DNA of 64,000 bases from Actinobacillus succinogenes 130Z. Lineage in GTDB: Bacteria > Pseudomonadota > Gammaproteobacteria > Enterobacterales > Pasteurellaceae. Numbering within the stretch: the stretch's first letter is position 1; every line of letters starts with the position of its first letter. The translations under genes were made by a program, and so were the position numbers. The stretch covers positions 372,001 through 436,000 of the forward strand of contig NC_009655.1 in the NCBI RefSeq assembly GCF_000017245.1, given 5' to 3'. The notes under the pieces are model-generated. The model searched no databases and had not been told where the DNA came from. It was given only the letters and a program-made list of their open reading frames with translations. Positions 17,981 to 26,575 of the stretch are shown piece after piece.

Positions 17981-20557
17981 ATGCCGAATTTTGACGCTCA
18001 TACGCCGATGATGAAACAATATCTGACCATCAAAGCGGAGAATCCCGATATTTTGTTGTTTTATCGTATGGGCGATTTTTACGAAATGTTTTATGACGAC
18101 GCTAAAAAAGCGGCGGCGTTGTTGGATATTTCACTGACTAAACGCGGGCAATCCGCGGGGCGGCCTATTCCTATGGCGGGTGTGCCTTATCATGCGGTGG
18201 AAGGTTATCTGGCGAAACTGGTGCAACTGGGGGAATCCGTCGCTATTTGTGAACAGATTGGCGATCCCGCCGCCAGTAAAGGGCCGGTGGAACGTAAAAT
18301 CGTGCGAATTGTCACGCCGGGTACCGTCAGCGACGAAAATCTATTGCCGGAACGGCAGGATAACCTGTTGGTGGCGGTGTATCAGGAAAAAGACCGTTTC
18401 GGTTTGGCGTCGCTGGATATGTCTTCCGGACGGTTTCAGATTGCGGAAGCGGAAAATGCGGAAACACTGCACGCAGAATTACAACGTTTACAGCCGGCGG
18501 AATTGCTTTATAGCGAAGATTTTAGCGAAATGGCAATTATCGAACAGACAAAAGGTTTGCGCCGTCGCCCTATTTGGGAATTCGAATTGGGTACCGCCGT
18601 GCAGTTGCTGAACCGCCAGTTCGGTACCAAAGATTTAAAAGCTTTCGGCGTAGAAAAAGCCGTTTTAGGTCTATGCGCGGCGGGTTGTCTGTTTCAATAT
18701 GCCAAAGAAACCCAACGCACCGCATTGCCGCATATTAAAAGCATCAGTTTGGTACAAAATAGCGATACGGTGCAGTTGGACGCCGCCACCCGCCGCAATC
18801 TGGAATTAACTCGGAATTTGAGCGGCGGCACGGAAAATACGCTGGCATCGGTGCTGGATAAATGTGTCACGCCGATGGGCAGTCGCTTGCTAAAACGCTG
18901 GATCCATCAACCTATTCGTAAAATCCAAAAATTACGGCAACGGCAACAAACCATCGCCGCTATTTTGCAGGATGATTTAATCGATGAGCTGCAACCGCTG
19001 TTACGGCAAGTGGGCGATATGGAACGGATTTTAGCGCGGGTGGCCTTGCGAACGGCGCGTCCGCGCGATTTAACCCGCCTGAGAACGGCGTTGGAACAGC
19101 TTCCGCAATTGCAGCAAATAATCAAAACTTTGCAAAATCTGACCGCACTATCCCAACCGATGGGAGAATTTGCCGAACTTTGCGATTTATTACAGCGAGC
19201 CATTATTGATTCGCCTCCGTTGCTGATTCGGGACGGCGGCGTAATTGCACCGGGTTATCATGCGGAACTGGACGAATGGCGTTCGCTGGCGGACGGTGCT
19301 ACTCAATATTTGGCAGATCTGGAACGGCGCGAACGGGAAAGTACGGGTATTGACACCCTAAAAATAGGGTATAATGCGGTACACGGTTATTATATTCAAA
19401 TCAGTCAGGGACAGGCACATAACGCGCCGATGCATTACGTGCGCCGGCAAACCCTGAAAAATGCCGAACGTTACATTATCCCCGAACTGAAAACCTATGA
19501 AGATAAAGTGCTGAAAGCCAAAGGTGCCGCTTTAGCATTAGAGAAACAGCTTTATGAGGAGATTTTTGACCAACTGCTTCCTCATTTGGCCGCCCTGCAG
19601 TTATCCAGTATGACCTTGGCGGAACTGGATGTGCTGACTAATCTGGCGGAACGGGCGGAAACCCTGAATTACGTTTGTCCCGAATTCAGCCCGGAAATCG
19701 GCGTGGAAATTCAAAACGGCCGTCATCCGGTGGTGGAACAGGTATTGAAAGAACCGTTTATCGCCAACCCGGTCTGTCTTAATCCGCAACGCCGTTTATT
19801 GGTGATTACCGGTCCGAATATGGGCGGGAAAAGTACTTATATGCGTCAAACGGCATTGATTACGTTAATGGCGTATATGGGCGGTTTCGTTCCGGCGGAA
19901 CGAGCGGTGATCGGACCGATCGACCGCATATTTACTCGTATCGGTGCCAGTGACGATTTGGCGTCCGGTCGTTCCACGTTTATGGTGGAAATGACGGAAA
20001 TGGCGAATATTCTGCATCAGGCCACTGCTGACAGTTTGGTGCTGATTGACGAAATCGGACGAGGGACCTCCACATACGACGGTTTGTCGCTGGCTTGGGC
20101 GTGTGCGGAATGGCTGGCGAAGAAATTGCGTTCGCTCACACTGTTCGCCACCCATTATTTTGAGTTAACCGTGTTGCCCGAACAGTTTGCCGGTACGGCA
20201 AACGTGCATTTGGATGCGCTGGAACATGACAACACTATCGCTTTTATGCATGCGGTGCAGGACGGCGCGGCGAGTAAAAGTTACGGTTTAGCCGTGGCGG
20301 CGTTAGCGGGCGTGCCGCAGCAAGTGATTAAACTGGCGAAACAAAAACTGGCGCAATTGGAAAAATTGTCGGCGCAAAGTGCGGATCAAAAACTACAGGA
20401 TTTAAGAACTCTTCATCAAATGCAGGGCGAACTGGCATTGATGGAAGAAGACGACGGCAAAAATGCGGCGCTTGAAATGCTGGAAAAGCTCGACCCTGAC
20501 GAACTCAGCCCGAAACAGGCGCTGGCTTATTTGTATCAATTAAAAACGTTACTTTAG
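17981..20557 (+). CDS. mutS: DNA mismatch repair protein MutS
   Basis: Recognises mismatches and small loops and recruits MutL. The 858-residue protein (E. coli 853) has the N-terminal mismatch-binding FYEMF motif (residues 32-36 region, GDFYEMFYDDA), the core/clamp, and the ABC-type ATPase with Walker A GPNMGGKS at 611-618 and Walker B/signature DEIGRGTSTYDG about 75 residues later. It is followed after 8 bases by cyaY. Confidence 0.98.
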   Translation: MPNFDAHTPMMKQYLTIKAENPDILLFYRMGDFYEMFYDDAKKAAALLDISLTKRGQSAGRPIPMAGVPYHAVEGYLAKLVQLGESVAICEQIGDPAASKGPVERKIVRIVTPGTVSDENLLPERQDNLLVAVYQEKDRFGLASLDMSSGRFQIAEAENAETLHAELQRLQPAELLYSEDFSEMAIIEQTKGLRRRPIWEFELGTAVQLLNRQFGTKDLKAFGVEKAVLGLCAAGCLFQYAKETQRTALPHIKSISLVQNSDTVQLDAATRRNLELTRNLSGGTENTLASVLDKCVTPMGSRLLKRWIHQPIRKIQKLRQRQQTIAAILQDDLIDELQPLLRQVGDMERILARVALRTARPRDLTRLRTALEQLPQLQQIIKTLQNLTALSQPMGEFAELCDLLQRAIIDSPPLLIRDGGVIAPGYHAELDEWRSLADGATQYLADLERRERESTGIDTLKIGYNAVHGYYIQISQGQAHNAPMHYVRRQTLKNAERYIIPELKTYEDKVLKAKGAALALEKQLYEEIFDQLLPHLAALQLSSMTLAELDVLTNLAERAETLNYVCPEFSPEIGVEIQNGRHPVVEQVLKEPFIANPVCLNPQRRLLVITGPNMGGKSTYMRQTALITLMAYMGGFVPAERAVIGPIDRIFTRIGASDDLASGRSTFMVEMTEMANILHQATADSLVLIDEIGRGTSTYDGLSLAWACAEWLAKKLRSLTLFATHYFELTVLPEQFAGTANVHLDALEHDNTIAFMHAVQDGAASKSYGLAVAALAGVPQQVIKLAKQKLAQLEKLSAQSADQKLQDLRTLHQMQGELALMEEDDGKNAALEMLEKLDPDELSPKQALAYLYQLKTLL

Positions 20558-20565
20558 GATAAACA

Positions 20566-20874
20566 ATGAACGTAGCTGAATTTCACCAAAATATCGATCA
20601 ACTCTGGGATAGCATTGAAGAACAACTGGAAGCCCAGGATGCGGATGCGGACTGTGACCGTCAAGGTTCCGTATTTACCATTACCTTCGATGATCGCAGC
20701 CAAATCGTGGTGAATAAACAGGAACCGCTGCTCGAACTATGGCTGGCAAGCCGTTTGGGCGGACTGCATTTTGCCTGGAAAAATAACGATTGGGTAAACG
20801 GGCAGGGAGTGCGTTTTTGGGATGCCTTAACGGAAGCTTGCCAGGCTCACGGCGAACAGGTGAGTTTCATTTAA
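20566..20874 (+). CDS. cyaY: Frataxin-like iron-sulfur protein CyaY
   Basis: Iron-binding regulator of IscS-dependent Fe-S cluster assembly. The 102-residue acidic protein has the N-terminal acidic helix (LWDSIEEQLEAQDADADCD) and the frataxin sheet with QIVVNKQEPLLELWLASRLGG. The stop TAA shares its last base with the recQ ATG (TAATG), so the two genes are translationally coupled. In E. coli cyaY stands near cyaA, so this location differs. Confidence 0.95.
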   Translation: MNVAEFHQNIDQLWDSIEEQLEAQDADADCDRQGSVFTITFDDRSQIVVNKQEPLLELWLASRLGGLHFAWKNNDWVNGQGVRFWDALTEACQAHGEQVSFI

Positions 20875-22718
20875 TGGATAAAACAGCTGAAATTTCCACC
20901 GCACTTCAGAAACTGAAAGAGGTTTTCGGTTATCAGGCGTTCCGTCTGGGGCAGGAAGAAGCGATTAACGCAGCGTTACAAGGACAAGACAGCTTGGTAG
21001 TGATGGCGACGGGAAACGGCAAATCTCTGTGTTATCAACTGCCGGCTCTGTGTTTTCCGGGATTAACGCTGGTGATCTCGCCGCTGATTTCGTTAATGAA
21101 AGATCAGGTGGATCAACTGCTGGCGAACGGTATCGAAGCGGATTATCTGAATTCCACTCAAACCTTCGAGCAGCAGCAACAGGTGCAAAATAAAGCGATT
21201 TCCGGACAACTGAAATTGCTTTATCTTTCTCCTGAAAAGGTGATGACCAATAGTTTTTTTTCGTTTATTTCCCTCTGCCAGGTGAGCTTTATCGCCATTG
21301 ACGAAGCTCACTGTATTTCCCAATGGGGACATGATTTTCGTCCCGAATATACCCAACTGGGCGGTTTAAAAGCCAGTTTTCCCGATGCGCCGATTATGGC
21401 GTTAACCGCCACCGCCGACAGCACTACCCGGCAGGATATTCTGCAAAATCTCCGTTTAAACCGACCGCACTTGTATGTAGGCAGTTTTGATCGTCCTAAT
21501 ATCCGTTATACGCTGGTGGAAAAGTTCAAACCCGTGGAACAGTTATGCAATTTTGTGGTGGCGCAGAAAGGAAAAAGCGGCATTGTCTACTGTAACAGTC
21601 GCAATAAATCGGAAAAAGTGACCGAAGCCTTGAAAAAACGTGGCGTTTCTGCGGAGTTTTACCATGCGGGTATGGACGTTACGGAACGGGAACGGGTGCA
21701 ACGCGCTTTTCAACACGACAATATTCAAGTGGTAGTGGCAACTATCGCGTTCGGCATGGGGATTAATAAATCCAATGTGCGTTTTGTAGCGCATTTCGAT
21801 TTATCCCGTAGCATTGAGGCCTATTATCAGGAAACCGGGCGCGCGGGGCGTGACGATTTGCCGGCGGAAGCCGTGTTGTTTTACGAACCTTCGGATTACG
21901 GCTGGTTACATAAAATTTTAATGGAAGAACCGGAATCGCCGCAACGCGATATCAAACTGCACAAGCTGGAAGCCATCGGTGAGTTTGCCGAAAGCCAGAC
22001 TTGCCGTCGTTTAGTCTTGTTGAATTATTTCGGCGAAAATAGGCAAAAACCCTGCGGAAATTGCGACATTTGTCTTGATCCGCCGAAAAAATATGACGGT
22101 TTGCTGGATGCTCAGAAAATCTTGTCCGCCATTTACCGCACCGGCCAGCGTTTCGGCGTACAGTATGTTATCGGTGTATTGCGAGGACTGAATAATCAGA
22201 AAATCCGGGATCACCGGCACGATACCCTCAGTGTATACGGAATCGGCAAGGATAAAAGCAAAGAATACTGGCAATCAGTGATCCGCCAGCTGATTCATTT
22301 GGGTTTTATCCGTCAAGTGATGAACGAAGTGGGCGTAATGCTGCATTTAACCGAAAGCGCCCGCGCGGTGTTGCGCGGTGAAATAAAACTGGAACTGGCG
22401 ACACCGCGCTTATCCGCTATTGCGACGGTTGCTTCACCGCAACGCAGCGCCGTCACTAATTATGATAAAGATTTATTTGCCCGTTTACGCTTTTTACGCA
22501 AAAAAATTGCTGAACGGGAAAATATTCCGCCCTATATTGTGTTTAGTGACGCCACATTGCAGGAAATGTCGCTTTATCTGCCTACCAGCAAAGCGGAAAT
22601 GTTACAAATTAACGGTGTGGGCGCTATAAAATGGGATCGCTTCGCACAACCTTTTATGGCGATTATCAAAGAACATAAAGCTTTGTTTGAACGGTCGCGA
22701 CAGTCTCTTTCCCAGTAA
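20874..22718 (+). CDS. recQ: ATP-dependent DNA helicase RecQ
   Basis: 3'-5' helicase of the RecF recombination pathway. Starting at the ATG that overlaps the cyaY stop gives 614 residues (E. coli 609), MDKTAEISTALQKLKEVFGY. Walker A is ATGNGKS at 45-51 (Asn at 48 where E. coli has Gly), the DEAH box 143-146, helicase motif VI QETGRAGRDDLPAEA, the zinc-binding Cys cluster CRRLVLLNYFGE..CGNCDIC, and a C-terminal HRDC domain. A much earlier start inside cyaY is not supported. Confidence 0.97.
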   Translation: MDKTAEISTALQKLKEVFGYQAFRLGQEEAINAALQGQDSLVVMATGNGKSLCYQLPALCFPGLTLVISPLISLMKDQVDQLLANGIEADYLNSTQTFEQQQQVQNKAISGQLKLLYLSPEKVMTNSFFSFISLCQVSFIAIDEAHCISQWGHDFRPEYTQLGGLKASFPDAPIMALTATADSTTRQDILQNLRLNRPHLYVGSFDRPNIRYTLVEKFKPVEQLCNFVVAQKGKSGIVYCNSRNKSEKVTEALKKRGVSAEFYHAGMDVTERERVQRAFQHDNIQVVVATIAFGMGINKSNVRFVAHFDLSRSIEAYYQETGRAGRDDLPAEAVLFYEPSDYGWLHKILMEEPESPQRDIKLHKLEAIGEFAESQTCRRLVLLNYFGENRQKPCGNCDICLDPPKKYDGLLDAQKILSAIYRTGQRFGVQYVIGVLRGLNNQKIRDHRHDTLSVYGIGKDKSKEYWQSVIRQLIHLGFIRQVMNEVGVMLHLTESARAVLRGEIKLELATPRLSAIATVASPQRSAVTNYDKDLFARLRFLRKKIAERENIPPYIVFSDATLQEMSLYLPTSKAEMLQINGVGAIKWDRFAQPFMAIIKEHKALFERSRQSLSQ

Positions 22719-22852
22719 AAGTGCGGTCGAAAAAAGTAATGTTTTTTCTGAAACAAAACCGCATTTTTGTTTCATTTTCCTGAATTTTCAGGAACTTTCC
22801 TTCTCGGTCTTTACGCAAAGACAGCGTTAAATAATCAATAAAAGGACGTTTT

Positions 22853-23227
22853 ATGAAATTCAATGCAAAAGCGGCATTAATCGCAATCTTTGCCGGTTTT
22901 TTTTCGGCGACTGTTTTCGCCGCGCACATTCCGCGCGATATTTATGTACCATATGATGCGGACATTGTTAAAGCCGATCGCAAAGGAGACGGTGAATTCG
23001 AAGCGGAATTTCGTCTGGATTCCCGTGATGTGAGTGTGCCGGAATTGGCGCGGGAAGTGATTCGTCATGCGCGTGCCCGCGGTTTTCATCTGGAAGAGAA
23101 AGATATCGAACATGATGATGCGGATTTAAAATTCGAACGCGGAGACGAAGAACTGGATGTGTCCATCGAATTAAAAGATCATCATCGCATCGAATATAAA
23201 GCGGATCTGGATTTAGACAGAAACTAA
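22853..23227 (+). CDS. Small exported protein of unknown function
   Basis: I do not recognise the family. The 124 residues begin with a clear signal peptide (MKFNAKAALIAIFAGFFSATVFA, likely cleaved after residue 23) and continue as a very charged mature domain of about 100 residues with alternating acidic and basic stretches and HDDADLKF/DHHRIEYKAD segments. It would be periplasmic; a beta-rich, PepSY-like small domain is possible but unproven. It has a good AAAGGA site, its own terminator, and precedes the heat-shock promoter of hslVU. Confidence 0.75.
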   Translation: MKFNAKAALIAIFAGFFSATVFAAHIPRDIYVPYDADIVKADRKGDGEFEAEFRLDSRDVSVPELAREVIRHARARGFHLEEKDIEHDDADLKFERGDEELDVSIELKDHHRIEYKADLDLDRN

Positions 23228-23257
23228 TCCGCCGGACCGCTTTATCCGTTAAAAAAG

Positions 23258-23291
23258 AAATCTGCCCGAATAAAATTTAGGCGGATTTTTT
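23258..23291 (+). terminator. Terminator of the small exported-protein gene
   Basis: AAATCTGCC (23258-23266) pairs with GGCGGATTT (23280-23288) with one T-G wobble, followed directly by more Ts. It separates the small gene from the hslVU promoter 10 bases further on. Confidence 0.75.
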
Positions 23292-23300
23292 CTTTTTCGC

Positions 23301-23329
23301 CTTGAAAAAAGGCTTTTCGTTCCCCATTT
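23301..23329 (+). promoter_or_regulatory. Sigma-32 heat-shock promoter of hslVU
   Basis: CTTGAAA (23301-23307) and CCCCATTT (23322-23329) with a 14-base spacer match the RpoH consensus CTTGAAA-N13-17-CCCCATNT at every defined base. It lies 34 bases upstream of the hslV start, the expected place for a heat-shock protease operon. Confidence 0.88.
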
Positions 23330-23362
23330 AACCAACAAGTTTCCATAAAAAAGGACAGAATA

Positions 23363-23884
23363 ATGACAACTATCGTATGTGTACGAAAAGACGGTAAAGT
23401 CGCTATCGGCGGTGACGGACAGGCGACATTAGGCAACAGTGTGGAAAAAGGCACGGTGCGTAAAGTCCGTCGAACCTATAAAGGAAAGGTGGTAACCGGG
23501 TTTGCCGGTTCGACGGCGGACGCGTTCATTTTGCTTGAATTGTTTGAGAAAAAACTGGAATTACACCAAGGACATTTGGTGAAGAGCGCGGTGGAATTAG
23601 CTAAAGAATGGCGTACCGAACGTTCTCTGCGTCGCTTGGAAGCTATGATGATTGTCGCGGACGAAACGGATTTTCTATTAATTTCGGGCAGTGGTGATGT
23701 GATTGAACCGGAATTCGATGTGTTAGCCATCGGTTCCGGCGGTAATTATGCGAAATCTGCGGCATTGGCGTTATTACGTACCGAAAATAATTTAACAGCC
23801 GTTGAAATAGTAAAAGAAGCCTTAACCGTTGCGGGCGATATTGATATTTATACCAATCACAATCATATTATCGAAGAAATTTAA
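23363..23884 (+). CDS. hslV: ATP-dependent protease peptidase subunit HslV
   Basis: Threonine peptidase of the HslVU (ClpQY) protease. The 173-residue product begins MTTIVCVRKDGKVAIGGDGQATLGN; Thr2 becomes the N-terminal nucleophile after Met removal. The GSTADAFILLELFEKKLE segment and RTERSLRRLEAMMIVAD are as in the family. It is first in an hslV-hslU operon driven by a sigma-32 promoter. A small GGCACGAA/TTCGTGCC hairpin lies between hslV and hslU. Confidence 0.97.
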   Translation: MTTIVCVRKDGKVAIGGDGQATLGNSVEKGTVRKVRRTYKGKVVTGFAGSTADAFILLELFEKKLELHQGHLVKSAVELAKEWRTERSLRRLEAMMIVADETDFLLISGSGDVIEPEFDVLAIGSGGNYAKSAALALLRTENNLTAVEIVKEALTVAGDIDIYTNHNHIIEEI

Positions 23885-23959
23885 TTTTATCGGCACGAAC
23901 ATCTATTCGTGCCTTTCAGTTATTAAGATGCGGCGCATCACACAAGAAAGGAATAAATT

Positions 23960-25285
23960 ATGTCAACTATGACGCCAAGAGAAATCGTGTCTGAATTAGA
24001 TGCTTACATTATCGGTCAAAGCGAAGCGAAACGCGCGGTAGCCATTGCGTTGCGTAACCGCTGGCGCCGTATGCAGTTACCGGAAGAATTACGTCAGGAA
24101 GTCACGCCGAAAAATATTTTGATGATCGGTCCGACCGGTGTGGGAAAAACGGAAATTGCCCGCCGTTTGGCGAAATTAGCCAATGCACCCTTTGTGAAAG
24201 TGGAAGCCACTAAATTCACCGAAGTAGGTTATGTCGGGAAAGAAGTGGATACCATTATTCGTGATTTGACGGATATGGCGGTAAAGCAGATTCGTAAAAT
24301 CGAGGTGGAAAAAAACCGTATGAAAGCGCAGGATGCGGCGGAAGAACGTATTTTGGATATTTTGTTGCCGCGCGCAAAAAACAAATGGGGCGAAACCGAA
24401 TATGAGAAAGATTCCGCCACCCGTCAGGTGTTCCGCAAAAAATTGCGCGAAGGCGCGTTAGACGACAGCGAAATCGAAGTGGATATTTCGTCGCAAATGA
24501 ATGTGGAAATTATGACGCCGCCGGGAATGGAGGAAATGACGTCGCAACTTCAGTCGCTTTTCGAAGGTTTATCACCGAGTCATTCGAAAAAAAGACGTAT
24601 GAAAGTAAAAGATGCGATGAAAGTGCTGATTGATGACGAAGCGGCAAAACTGGTTAACAATGAAGATTTAAAACAAAAAGCTATTGAATCGGTGGAACAA
24701 AACGGTATCGTGTTTATCGATGAAATCGATAAAATCTGTAAACAATCCGATCGCGGCGGCGCCGACGTTTCCCGTGAAGGCGTACAGCGGGATTTACTGC
24801 CGATTATTGAAGGCTCGACGGTGAATACTAAACACGGTATGGTAAAGACCGACCATATTTTGTTCATTTGTTCCGGTGCGTTTCAGGTTGCCCGCCCGTC
24901 GGATTTGTTGCCGGAATTGCAAGGGCGTTTGCCTATTCGGGTGGAGCTGAAATCATTAACCAAAGAAGATTTCGAACGTATTTTAACCGAACCGAGTGCG
25001 TCATTGACCTTACAATATAAAGAGTTAATGAAAACCGAAGGCGTAACGGTAGAATTCACCCCTGACGGTATCAGTAAAATTGCCGAGGCGGCGTTCCATG
25101 TGAACGAAAAAACCGAAAATATCGGTGCCCGCCGCTTGCATACCGTACTTGAACGCTTAATGGACGGCATTTCTTTTGATGCCAGCGAACGTTCCGGTGA
25201 AAGCGTCGTAATTGATGAAAAATACGTATCGGAGGTGTTAAATGATGTGGTGGATAACGAAGATTTAAGCCGTTTCATTTTATAA
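23960..25285 (+). CDS. hslU: HslU ATPase (ClpY), unfoldase of HslVU
   Basis: AAA+ unfoldase that feeds substrates to HslV. The 441-residue protein (E. coli 443) has Walker A GPTGVGKT at 57-64, the intermediate I-domain (about 110-240) and Walker B VFIDEIDKI near 250-258, and sensor 2 GARRLHTVLERLMD near 390. The C-terminus ends DLSRFIL, the tail that docks into HslV and activates it. It begins 76 bases after hslV. Confidence 0.98.
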   Translation: MSTMTPREIVSELDAYIIGQSEAKRAVAIALRNRWRRMQLPEELRQEVTPKNILMIGPTGVGKTEIARRLAKLANAPFVKVEATKFTEVGYVGKEVDTIIRDLTDMAVKQIRKIEVEKNRMKAQDAAEERILDILLPRAKNKWGETEYEKDSATRQVFRKKLREGALDDSEIEVDISSQMNVEIMTPPGMEEMTSQLQSLFEGLSPSHSKKRRMKVKDAMKVLIDDEAAKLVNNEDLKQKAIESVEQNGIVFIDEIDKICKQSDRGGADVSREGVQRDLLPIIEGSTVNTKHGMVKTDHILFICSGAFQVARPSDLLPELQGRLPIRVELKSLTKEDFERILTEPSASLTLQYKELMKTEGVTVEFTPDGISKIAEAAFHVNEKTENIGARRLHTVLERLMDGISFDASERSGESVVIDEKYVSEVLNDVVDNEDLSRFIL

Positions 25286-25296
25286 AATCCGACCGG

Positions 25297-25335
25297 AAAC
25301 GACCGCACTTCAGCACAAAAGTGCGGTCGTTTTTT
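25297..25335. terminator. Paired uptake signals as terminator after hslU
   Basis: AAACGACCGCACTT (25297-25310) and AAGTGCGGTCGTTT (25319-25332) form a perfect 14-bp stem with an 8-base loop, followed by Ts. It is 12 bases after the hslU stop. A further uptake core is at about 25432, before the hcr end. Confidence 0.85.
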
Positions 25336-25466
25336 GTGCATAAAATAACGGCGCAGCAGACAAATCGCGGGAAAAGCAACTTTTGTTGGCTATGCCGTTT
25401 ATTGCTGATAGCGTTAAAACTCGGTAAAAACCGACCGCACTTTTTAATCCCTTATTTTGAAAGGGA

Positions 25467-26486
25467 TTAAAGCTCGACAGTCACATTTTCTTTTACGCGA
25501 CAGCTGCAAGCCAGTACGTAGCCTTGGGCGATTTCTTGTTCCGTTAAGTCACCGGTGGAAACCGTTTCGTATTCACCGCCTGTGATTTTGGTTTTACATA
25601 AACCGCATAAACCGGTACGACAACCCGAAACCACCGGTTGTTCCTGCGCTTCCAGTGCGGCAAGCAATGTCATACCGACCGGTACTTCCGTTTTGATTGG
25701 CTTGGCGCCGTTTACGGTTAACGTAGTTTTCTTGTCGGAACTGATGTCGTCGGCAAGTGCGGTATTGAAGAAGGCTTCGGTAAAAAAACGTTGTTCCGAA
25801 CCGCCAAGCGCCAGAAACATGGATTTTAACGCATTCATATAAGTCTGCGGACCGCAAGTCATAACCGTGTAATCCGTAATATTCGGCACCGCTTTCGCCA
25901 ACATTTGTTTACTGATTCGACCATGTTCAAATCCGTCCGTGGCGTCCACCGAGGCGTTAAACACCAAGTTTAAACCCGGATTATCGGCTTTTAGTTGCGC
26001 CCATTCGGATTTAAAAATCACACCTTCGGGCGAATGCACGCTGTGAATGACGGTTATATTGGCTTCCGGACGGTTTTTCAGTAACCAGCGTGTCATTGAC
26101 ATTATCGGCGTGATGCCGCTGCCTGCGCCCGCCAATAAATAGTTATCGGCAATGATTTTTTGGCAGGAAAAGTCGCCCATCGGGTTTGAAAACCAGACTT
26201 GATCGCCTACTTTCACTTCATTGTTTAACCAGCTAGAACCTATACCGCCGTCGATTTCACGCACGGTGATCGACACAAAACGGCTTTCTCCCGGAGTGGA
26301 AGACAATGAATAGGCACGGGTGATATGCGGTGTGTTTCGAATACTGACTAAGGCGTATTGTCCCGCTTCATAAGGGTAGAAGTCCTGCGCGATAAAATTA
26401 ATCGTTTTAACCTTTGGCGCTTCCTGTACGATTGAATAGACCTGTAATTCGTTAATACATAACGGATTTTTATTTGTTTTAGCCAT
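25467..26486 (-). CDS. hcr: NADH oxidoreductase for the hybrid-cluster protein
   Basis: Passes electrons from NADH to Hcp. The 339 residues have an N-terminal FAD domain with the RAYSLSSTP motif, an NAD domain (GAGSGITPIMSM; MTCGPQTYMNALKS), and a C-terminal plant-type [2Fe-2S] domain with cysteines CRTGLCGLC and a final C in VLACSC. That domain order (FNR-like then ferredoxin) is the Hcr arrangement. The gene follows hcp by 89 bases in the same direction. Confidence 0.93.
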   Translation of the reverse strand: MAKTNKNPLCINELQVYSIVQEAPKVKTINFIAQDFYPYEAGQYALVSIRNTPHITRAYSLSSTPGESRFVSITVREIDGGIGSSWLNNEVKVGDQVWFSNPMGDFSCQKIIADNYLLAGAGSGITPIMSMTRWLLKNRPEANITVIHSVHSPEGVIFKSEWAQLKADNPGLNLVFNASVDATDGFEHGRISKQMLAKAVPNITDYTVMTCGPQTYMNALKSMFLALGGSEQRFFTEAFFNTALADDISSDKKTTLTVNGAKPIKTEVPVGMTLLAALEAQEQPVVSGCRTGLCGLCKTKITGGEYETVSTGDLTEQEIAQGYVLACSCRVKENVTVEL

Positions 26487-26575
26487 TTGCTTTATTCCTT
26501 TCTAAGGGCGTATCCCATACGTCCGATCTGACATTCATATTGTTGTTTAGGGCAAATACCACGTTCTAGAAATAA

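Noticed and set aside
20790..20873. Longer recQ start inside cyaY
   Set aside because: It would add 28 residues unrelated to RecQ; the ATG overlapping the cyaY stop gives the family N-terminus.
22785..22815. Sigma-E-type promoter (GGAACTT) before the small exported-protein gene
   Set aside because: A GGAACTT is present but the following GTCTTT is only 9 bases away, much shorter than the 15-17 needed.
25443..25471. Hairpin TTTAATCCCTT/AAGGGATTAAA as terminator of hcr
   Set aside because: The stem overlaps the hcr stop codon and is followed by AAGTGCGG rather than a T-run on the minus strand, so termination is not supported.
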